6,597 nucleotides of DNA from Treponema sp. (GTDB taxonomy: Bacteria; Spirochaetota; Spirochaetia; Treponematales; Breznakiellaceae). The notes under the pieces are model-generated. The model was not told the DNA's origin. It searched no databases and worked only from the letters and a program-made list of their open reading frames with translations. Below, piece by piece: positions 1 through 4,539 of the stretch. Position 1 is the stretch's first letter. Each line of letters begins with the position of its first letter. The stretch is from positions 1 through 6,597 of the forward strand of contig JAITES010000142.1 of NCBI GenBank assembly GCA_031281925.1, read 5' to 3'. The position numbers and the translations under genes are program-made.

Positions 1-1
1 G

Positions 2-769
2 GGGATACGGGAGATCACCCTTCTGGGACAAAATGTGAATTCGTACCTTTGCGAAGGAGGGGAAAGACTGGAATTTTCCGATCTGCTTGAACTTATAGCA
101 GGGGCGATTGAGGGGACTCCCATCAAGAGACTGCGGTTTTTGTCCAGCCACCCCAAAGACTTTTCGGAAAAGACAATCAAGGTGATGGCGGAACACCCGT
201 GTTTCTGCCGGCATCTCCATTTGCCTGTCCAGCATGGTTCCAACAGGATTCTGGCGGCCATGAACCGGCAGTATACCCGGGAAGCCTACCTCGATCTGGT
301 GAAGCGCCTGCGGGAGGCCATGCCGGACTTGAGCCTTTCCACCGACATACTGGTCGGCTTTCCCGGAGAAACCGGGGAGGATCTTAAAGAGACCCTTGCC
401 CTCATGGAGGAGGTAAAATTCTTCTATGCATACACATACCACTACAATCCAAGGGAGGGAACCAGGGCCTACGATTTTCCGGGCCGGGTTGAAGAAAAAA
501 CCAAGCGGGAGAGACTTTCCCGTGTCATAGCCCTGCAGAAAATCCATACGGCCTCCCTGCTCGAAAAACGCATCGGCACACGGGAAAGGGTGCTAATCGA
601 AGAGATTTCCCGTAAAAATGCCGATGAAGTATTAGGACGTACCGAACGGGATGAAATGGTAGTTTTTCCGGGAAATGCGTCCATGATAGGTTCCTTTGCC
701 GAATTAAGCCTTGCCGCTCTGCGGGGGAACACATTTTTTGGAAAGGATCTTTGCCTTGAAGTATCCTGA
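2..769 (+). CDS. miaB: tRNA-2-methylthio-N6-dimethylallyladenosine synthase MiaB, 3' part (5' end outside window)
   Basis: MiaB is a cytoplasmic radical-SAM methylthiotransferase that converts i6A37 to ms2i6A37 in tRNAs reading UNN codons. The open frame runs in from the window edge. Its first codons read GIREITLLGQNVNSY, a typical methylthiotransferase block, so the GTG at 35 is an internal valine and not a start. About 255 C-terminal residues are present, compared with roughly 440-460 for the whole family. In fragment numbering, the conserved LPVQHGSN block is at about 74-81 and TDILVGFPGET at about 114-124, followed by the YHYNPREGTRAY block typical of the radical-SAM half. The last 65 or so residues (from RERVLIEE, with GRTERDEMVVF) fit a TRAM RNA-binding domain. 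The CxxxCxxC cluster motif and the N-terminal UPF0004 domain must lie upstream. MiaB is preferred over RimO or MtaB because of the LLGQNVNSY block and the TRAM wording. The LapA-like gene follows after 27 bases. Confidence 0.93.
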   Translation, partial: GIREITLLGQNVNSYLCEGGERLEFSDLLELIAGAIEGTPIKRLRFLSSHPKDFSEKTIKVMAEHPCFCRHLHLPVQHGSNRILAAMNRQYTREAYLDLVKRLREAMPDLSLSTDILVGFPGETGEDLKETLALMEEVKFFYAYTYHYNPREGTRAYDFPGRVEEKTKRERLSRVIALQKIHTASLLEKRIGTRERVLIEEISRKNADEVLGRTERDEMVVFPGNASMIGSFAELSLAALRGNTFFGKDLCLEVS

Positions 770-784
770 AGATACTTCTTTCTT
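758..784 (+). terminator. Hairpin overlapping the miaB stop codon, possible weak terminator or attenuator
   Basis: GAAGTATC (758-765) and GATACTTC (771-778) form a perfect 8-base-pair stem around the 5-base loop CTGAA, which contains the TGA stop of miaB (767-769). The broken pyrimidine run TTTCTT follows directly. The stem is AT-rich and the T tract is interrupted, so termination would be weak or partial. The ribosome binding site of the next gene starts only a few bases further on (AGGAG, 787-791). The hairpin could instead tune read-through into the downstream genes or stabilise the 3' end. Confidence 0.4.
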
Positions 785-796
785 ATAGGAGAATAT

Positions 797-1114
797 ATGC
801 CCTGGCGTTTGATTGGTTTTATCCTCATTTTTGCGGTTTTTCTGATCTTCATTGCCTTTAATCTGCAGAACAGCTGCGACATCAATCTGATCTTCCATGT
901 ATTTCCACAGGTGCCTGTCTACCTTACCGCTTTTTCTTCATTCATTCTGGGAATGTTCTGTGCCATACCCTTCATTCTGGGTATCAGAAAAAAGAAGGGC
1001 GGAAAGGAAGCCGCAGCCAAAGAAAATCCCAAAAAGAAATTTCCCTGGTCGAAGGTCGCGGAGAGTGAGGAAGAACTTCCTCCCCGGACCGAAGGGCCCT
1101 ACGGAATCGGCTGA
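797..1114 (+). CDS. Small two-helix inner-membrane protein, LapA/DUF1049-like
   Basis: This 105-residue protein has two hydrophobic helices, at about residues 5-22 and 42-62. They are joined by a short polar turn containing LQNSCDINLIF, the 'QN' feature typical of LapA-domain (DUF1049) proteins. A strongly basic stretch follows (RKKKGGKEAAAKENPKKK, 64-81), then an acidic, proline-containing tail. By the positive-inside rule the tail should be cytoplasmic. The start is supported by AGGAG at 787-791, five bases before the ATG. In Enterobacteria LapA works with LapB in controlling lipopolysaccharide synthesis. Treponemes generally lack classical LPS, so that role cannot be carried over, and the family label here is a fold-level assignment. 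The gene ends five bases before the SPOR-protein gene, which suggests co-translation. Confidence 0.7.
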   Translation: MPWRLIGFILIFAVFLIFIAFNLQNSCDINLIFHVFPQVPVYLTAFSSFILGMFCAIPFILGIRKKKGGKEAAAKENPKKKFPWSKVAESEEELPPRTEGPYGIG

Positions 1115-1119
1115 AGGCC

Positions 1120-2109
1120 ATGATGAGGCTCTCCTTTCCTGCATTTCTGCTTTTGCTCCTTCTTTCCGGTTTTCCCCTCCGGGCTCAGGAAGGCGGCGTA
1201 GCGCTGGGAGCGGAAATTCAAAGAATCGAGAAAAATCTGAAATCCGGCGCTTTTTCCCCGGCGGAAAAACATCAGGCCCTGGTTAAGCTTGCCCGCCTGC
1301 AGGAACTTTCCGGAAACCTGGAAGCCGCGGCAAAAACCTGGGGCGAAGCTGCCGTCGCGGAACAGGGCAGGCAGGATGAAAAATCCCTGTTCCGTAAAGC
1401 CCGCTGCCTGGCCGCCATGGGCGACTGGGAGGGAGCCTCCGCTCTTGTGTCGCCGGGCAGCGGGGATCAGGCCCTGCGTCCGGAAGCCCGGTATCTGGAG
1501 GCCCAGATCGAAGCCTTCCGTTCTTCCGATACCTCCGCCCTTCTTGCCCTGCTGGACTATCCCGGTTTTGCCGAAATAAAACCTCTTATTTATTTTTCCC
1601 TCTGGAAAATTACAGGAAACGGAAACTGGTCCTCCCGGCTCCGCTCCGAATATCCGGAAAGCCCCGAAGCGCGTATAGCAGCGGGGGAAGGCCCGAATCA
1701 GGGAAGCGGAGGTTCCGGCGCAGGCCCGGGCAAAAAGGCGGCAGTGTATATCAAGCCGAGCCCACTTTGGCTTCTCATGCCGGGCCGCGCTTCATTCAGC
1801 CTTGAACCGGTTCCTTCAAGCCCTGCGGCAAAAACCGCCGGATCCGCGTCCCCGGCGGTAAAAAACACCCAAGCCGCTTCTCAGGCGGCCGGAAGGGAAA
1901 CCCTGCTCCAGACAGGACTCTTCGGCAGGGAGGAAAACGCCCGTTCCCAGGCGGCCCGGCTTGCCGAAAAGGGTTTTGCCGCGGAATTGAGCCGGAGAAC
2001 CGTGAACGGAAACGAATACTGGGTCGTACTGGTAAAAGCCGGGCAGGACGCAAACCGCATGATGCTCAGCCTCAAGGACGCGGGCTTTGAATCCTTCCCG
2101 GTGGAATAA
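1120..2109 (+). CDS. Exported protein with helical-repeat (TPR-like) region and C-terminal SPOR domain
   Basis: This 329-residue protein is probably periplasmic or envelope-attached. Residues 1-23 form a signal peptide: MMR, then a Leu-rich core, then FPLRAQ with likely cleavage near Ala22/Gln23. There is no lipobox cysteine. Residues about 30-190 are Ala/Leu/Glu-rich paired helices (for example KLARLQELSGNLEAAAKTW and KARCLAAMGDWEGASALV) that look like degenerate TPR repeats. Residues about 190-258 are a Gly, Ala, Pro and Ser-rich linker. Residues about 260-329 match the SPOR pattern: LLQTGLF, then ENARSQAARLAEKGFAAEL, then EYWVVLVKAG and a final helix ending DAGFESFPVE. SPOR domains bind peptidoglycan strands stripped of stem peptides, usually at division sites, so a role in wall remodelling or division is plausible but inferred. 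Two adjacent ATGs exist (1120 and 1123). GAAGG at 1113-1117 is better spaced for 1123, so the true start may be one codon later. Confidence 0.82.
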   Translation: MMRLSFPAFLLLLLLSGFPLRAQEGGVALGAEIQRIEKNLKSGAFSPAEKHQALVKLARLQELSGNLEAAAKTWGEAAVAEQGRQDEKSLFRKARCLAAMGDWEGASALVSPGSGDQALRPEARYLEAQIEAFRSSDTSALLALLDYPGFAEIKPLIYFSLWKITGNGNWSSRLRSEYPESPEARIAAGEGPNQGSGGSGAGPGKKAAVYIKPSPLWLLMPGRASFSLEPVPSSPAAKTAGSASPAVKNTQAASQAAGRETLLQTGLFGREENARSQAARLAEKGFAAELSRRTVNGNEYWVVLVKAGQDANRMMLSLKDAGFESFPVE

Positions 2110-2132
2110 AACCGGTGTCAATCACCAGGTTT
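2105..2132 (-). terminator. Hairpin between convergent genes, likely terminator of the minus-strand unit
   Basis: AAACCGGTG (2109-2117) pairs with CACC-A-GGTTT (2123-2132) in a 9-base-pair stem with one bulged A and the 5-base loop TCAAT. Read on the minus strand, the stem runs into TTTTATT, a usable U-tract. On the plus strand only TTTA follows. It sits between the stop codons of the SPOR gene and the Tp0751-like gene, as expected for a terminator of convergent units, possibly acting in both directions. Confidence 0.45.
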
Positions 2133-2141
2133 AAGAAGACT

Positions 2142-3647
2142 CTATTTGATAACTCCCTTTGAGCCCAGACGCACGGGAGAGAGGCTTAGGGAACCCTCCG
2201 CGGAACCATCCTCCACCGCGTAGATCTCCCTGCCGGAACCTTCCGCCCTGTCCTGGAAACGGAGTTCCAGCAGCCTCTGGCTGTTTATCCTGAAAAAGAC
2301 ATAATGACCCCGCCTGACCGCGGCGGAAGGGGAATCGACTGAATGGAGTTCAAAGGCGCCGTCTCTCGAAAAATACAGTGTGCCCAGAGGGCTCTCATAC
2401 ACGGCATTTGCAAAAGGTTCCACCGCGCTGCTGTTCTTTACCGCTCCCTTTTCCACCGTTCCGGCGCGGCGGTAGGAGCCGTCCCATGAATCGTTCACAT
2501 TGATCCTGAGCCGTACATCCTCAAAGACCTTCACCCGTATGCTATCCAGGGATTCAAGTTCAATATCAATGGAACGCCGCAGTGTGGAAACCGAAAGATT
2601 CTGACTGGAAATATAGAGGCCGTAGCGGGTGGCGTTTGAATTCTGCCAGGTAAAAACCTGCTGGGTTTCGTCCCCAAAGAAGATCACTTCCCTGCTTGCA
2701 GGATCAAAAAAGATATATTGATCCCTTTCTACCGTTCCTTCGGGGCTCACGTAGTACCAGAGATCGTTGATAAACTGCTCAAAAACTCCGGGAGTCCCGG
2801 AGAGCAGTTCCCGGAGCCTGTGCTGTTCTATTTGAGTTCCCGGTACCCTTGTGGTCCCCGACTGCTCATAGAGGCCGTTGACCGGGTTATACGTGTAACT
2901 TATTTCAATCTGATCCAGCAGATTTTCCGAACCATAGTCGTGCCCGTAGGCGCTTATGCTAAAACTCCGGCCCGGCGCCACACCCGACTGATAGGCTTGG
3001 GTCCGTTCCGTTTCCTTGACGGAAATGGAGCCGTCAATCCGGATCTCCGCAATTTTATTGAAGTAGTTGTCCCGGGAAGTATCCTGAGAATTATCTCTGG
3101 AAATATCCCGGATATTTTTCCGGAAGATGGTCAAGGTATGCTCTCCGGCGCCGTTCATTCCGTTTACCAGGATACACAGACTCCGGTCTCCAATAAGATC
3201 CATCGTATAGAGGGAAAGGGTACCCGGTCTTGTGGCCGCGGTAGGGGCGCTCCAGACCCGGCGGTAGGTCCGTTCCCGTGCCTCATATTCTATATACGTG
3301 ATGTAGAGGGGGCTTTCAATTTCCAGAAGATTCCGGTAGGCGATGATCTGCTCATCCATGGAGTCCCCGTCAAAGTCCTGGGAGAGAATCTGTACGGCCA
3401 GTTCACCGTCTTCCAGGCTAACGCGGGGCTTGACGCTGTCCTCATAGGCCATCCGTTCCGTATCCTGCCCGCCCTGGCCCGGTTCCCGCACCGCCTCTCC
3501 GGGTAAAACTACCCGCGTCCGGCTGCTTTCGCCGCTCTTTACCGGCCGGGAAATACGATCAAGGGGCCGGACAATAAGAAAAATAATGCTCAAACCCGCA
3601 AGGATAAAGACAAGAGTGGTGATAATTCTGGAAAAACGGAAATCCAT
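2142..3647 (-). CDS. Membrane-anchored Tp0751 (pallilysin)-family protein, long form, without HEXXH motif
   Basis: This 501-residue envelope protein has one N-terminal hydrophobic anchor (about 9-27, then RPLDRISR) and no lipobox cysteine. Residues about 31-75 are a polar linker. Residues about 80-265 are beta-rich with three degenerate FG-GAP/VCBS-like Asp/Gly stretches: DFDGDSMDE (91-99), MDLIGDRSLCILVNG (149-163) and YGHDYGSENLLDQIEISY (234-251). A short repetitive linker (RDISRDNSQDTSRDN, 180-194) lies among them. Residues about 285-395 resemble the C-terminal part of Treponema pallidum Tp0751 as I remember it: LWYY, then IFFDPASREVIFF, LRRSIDIELES and a final NDSWDGSY. Tp0751 is known as an adhesin and reported protease with a lipocalin-like fold and an HEXXH motif. 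Here the matching position reads LDSIR (367-371), so zinc-protease activity by that motif is unlikely. A further beta-rich region of about 100 residues follows. The start is backed by TAGGG five bases upstream. Homology is from memory, not from a search. Confidence 0.72.
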   Translation of the reverse strand: MDFRFSRIITTLVFILAGLSIIFLIVRPLDRISRPVKSGESSRTRVVLPGEAVREPGQGGQDTERMAYEDSVKPRVSLEDGELAVQILSQDFDGDSMDEQIIAYRNLLEIESPLYITYIEYEARERTYRRVWSAPTAATRPGTLSLYTMDLIGDRSLCILVNGMNGAGEHTLTIFRKNIRDISRDNSQDTSRDNYFNKIAEIRIDGSISVKETERTQAYQSGVAPGRSFSISAYGHDYGSENLLDQIEISYTYNPVNGLYEQSGTTRVPGTQIEQHRLRELLSGTPGVFEQFINDLWYYVSPEGTVERDQYIFFDPASREVIFFGDETQQVFTWQNSNATRYGLYISSQNLSVSTLRRSIDIELESLDSIRVKVFEDVRLRINVNDSWDGSYRRAGTVEKGAVKNSSAVEPFANAVYESPLGTLYFSRDGAFELHSVDSPSAAVRRGHYVFFRINSQRLLELRFQDRAEGSGREIYAVEDGSAEGSLSLSPVRLGSKGVIK

Positions 3648-3668
3648 GCCAACCCTATTAATGAAGCT

Positions 3669-3708
3669 GTCCGGAAAGGTTTTTCAGGCCTTTCGGACGC
3701 CTTTTTTT
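3669..3708 (+). terminator. Strong hairpin with T-tract in the gap between the two minus-strand genes
   Basis: GTCCGGAAAGG (3669-3679) pairs with CCTTTCGGAC (3689-3698), giving ten base pairs with one bulged G and a 9-base loop. On the plus strand it is followed by GCC and seven Ts (3702-3708), the form of an intrinsic terminator. No plus-strand gene ends here. On the minus strand the A-run comes first, directly after the TAA stop of the vWA-like gene, and no U-tract follows the stem. It is therefore either a terminator for an antisense transcript, or an intercistronic mRNA hairpin that sets the relative expression of the two genes. The structure is clear; its role is not. Confidence 0.5.
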
Positions 3709-4270
3709 AACGGCCATAGGCTGCCGCAGCCTGCTGTACCCGGTCTCCGATATCCATGGCGACGATCATCGCCCTCCAGCCGGAAAAGATCTCCGTCTTC
3801 GAATAACGGAGCATCCGGGTCGCCGTGTCCGTCAGGGAGGGCTGGGATGAACCGCAGATCAGCACCGTATAGCTGATTTGTGCCTTTCCGGAACGGCTTT
3901 GCCGGGCCGCCGCCCTGAGGGCGCCCTCAAAATCCGCTGTTTCACCCTGGATTTTCCGCGATTGGAGAGCCTTTTTGATCTCTTCCTTCGCGTTTTCATC
4001 CTTGATCGTGCCCTGATAGATGATCCGGGCCTGAGTTCCGGCATCCCAGATGCAAATCGAATCTCCGGCCTTAAGAATTCCGTCGATTAGATGACCGGAG
4101 AGCCAGCGTACCGGCTCTTCTCCAACCGGAGCGATGTACCGGGAACTGTCGATGATGACATTGACTTCCACAGGGATATCCCGCTGATCTGCCGCAAAGG
4201 CGGAAAAAACTGCGGAAAAACAGAAGAGAATACCGGAAAACATAAGAATCTTGATGGAAAACAGTTTCAT
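3707..4270 (-). CDS. Exported vWA-like protein, probable ortholog of T. pallidum Tp0750
   Basis: This 187-residue protein has a signal peptide at residues 1-26 (hydrophobic core, then VFSAFA before ADQR). The mature part follows a von Willebrand factor A layout: first strand VEVNVIIDSSRY (34-45), central GETADFEGALRAA (109-121), and strand TVLICGSS (135-142). The metal-site signature is incomplete. DSSRY has only the first part of DxSxS, Thr111 is in the right place, and the usual Asp after the fourth strand is replaced (CGSS). Tp0750 of T. pallidum is a vWA-containing protein reported to bind and degrade host proteins and is encoded next to Tp0751. The same pairing here, gene order vWA then Tp0751-like with a 59-base gap, supports orthology. 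Orthologs from less invasive treponemes were reported to lack the host-protein activity. GAAGG abuts the ATG with no spacer, which is unusual, but an in-frame TGA two codons upstream excludes an earlier start. Confidence 0.7.
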   Translation of the reverse strand: MKLFSIKILMFSGILFCFSAVFSAFAADQRDIPVEVNVIIDSSRYIAPVGEEPVRWLSGHLIDGILKAGDSICIWDAGTQARIIYQGTIKDENAKEEIKKALQSRKIQGETADFEGALRAAARQSRSGKAQISYTVLICGSSQPSLTDTATRMLRYSKTEIFSGWRAMIVAMDIGDRVQQAAAAYGR

Positions 4271-4346
4271 CCTTCAATTTTATCATAAAACGTCTTTTTT
4301 TTACAGATATTTTCAAATAAAATAGCTTTTTATTTTCTAAAGTGTT

Positions 4347-4375
4347 ATCATAATATATATGAAGCCCTTCTACAA
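4347..4375 (-). promoter_or_regulatory. Candidate sigma-70-type promoter for the vWA-like / Tp0751-like unit
   Basis: On the minus strand, TTGTAG (4375-4370) is separated by exactly 17 bases from TATGAT (4352-4347). The -10 matches the consensus at five of six positions and the -35 at three of six. Transcription would begin near 4340 and give a leader of about 70 bases before the ATG at 4270. This is a pattern match in AT-rich DNA, so it is tentative. Confidence 0.35.
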
Positions 4376-4477
4376 ATGTGAAAAGAAGCAGCGCTTTTCC
4401 GTTATAGTCCCCTGTTTGAAAAAAAACAGCTTACGAACAAAGCGATAGGGGCTTTACTTTTCTGTATGAGTGGGTTT

Positions 4478-4492
4478 ACTATAAATTATAGT
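4478..4492. repeat. Perfect 15-base palindrome upstream of cfpA, candidate operator
   Basis: ACTATAA-A-TTATAGT is a perfect 7-1-7 inverted repeat about 50 bases before the cfpA start. It contains TATAGT (4487-4492), a five-of-six match to a -10 box, and overlaps the first base of TTGACG (4492-4497). The symmetry and position would suit a dimeric regulator. It has the 7-1-7 architecture of Fur/PerR-type boxes, but the half-site is out of register with their consensus. AT-rich DNA can give such symmetry by chance. Confidence 0.4.
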
Positions 4493-4532
4493 TGACGTAA
4501 AGTTTTTACAGATAAATCTATTTTTTAAGGAG
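4487..4532 (+). promoter_or_regulatory. cfpA: cfpA promoter candidates and ribosome binding site
   Basis: Two overlapping promoter readings exist. One uses TATAGT (4487-4492) as -10, but its -35 is poor. The other uses TTGACG (4492-4497) as -35, but only weak -10 matches lie at suitable distance (around TAAATCTA, 4513-4520). The ribosome binding site AAGGAG (4527-4532) is strong and lies seven bases before the ATG at 4540. It fixes that start over the in-frame ATG at 4549, as expected for an abundant structural protein. The ribosome binding site is much more certain than either promoter. Confidence 0.5.
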
Positions 4533-4539
4533 ACTTAAT

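Larger units (their letters stand above)
4271..4539. other. AT-rich divergent intergenic region between the vWA-like gene and cfpA
   Basis: These 269 bases separate two divergent genes and are clearly more AT-rich than the coding sequence. I see no credible gene in them. Besides the promoter-like sites listed separately they hold three small inverted repeats: GAAAAG/CTTTTC (4380-4385 with 4394-4399), CTGTTT/AAACAG (4412-4417 with 4424-4429, loop GAAAAA), and CCCCT/AGGGG (4409-4413 with 4447-4451), which encloses the second. None has a convincing terminator tract. The region probably carries the control elements for both transcripts. Confidence 0.7.

Noticed and set aside
35..769. GTG at 35 as the start of a short standalone protein
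   Set aside because: The frame is open to the window edge and the residues before it (GIREITLLGQN) are conserved MiaB sequence, so this is a truncated view of miaB.
3068..3107. Short repeat encoding RDISRDNSQDTSRDN as a possible tandem DNA repeat
   Set aside because: Only two diverged copies, confined to a polar linker in the protein; too short and imperfect to call a repeat element.
2718..3506. 262-codon open frame on the plus strand inside the Tp0751-like gene
   Set aside because: Its composition does not look like a real protein, no domain is visible, and the minus-strand frame has an anchor, domain pattern and ribosome binding site. The hairpin at 3669-3708 could still end an antisense RNA, which is treated separately.
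4071..4316. 81-codon minus-strand frame starting upstream of the vWA-like gene
   Set aside because: It overlaps the vWA-like gene in another frame, shows no domain, and is rich in Arg/Ser/Cys as expected for a shadow frame.
4498..4515. Possible FliA (sigma-28) promoter: TAAAGTTT followed by ACAGATAA
   Set aside because: Both half-sites look good, but they are only two bases apart instead of about eleven, so they cannot act together as a normal sigma-28 promoter.
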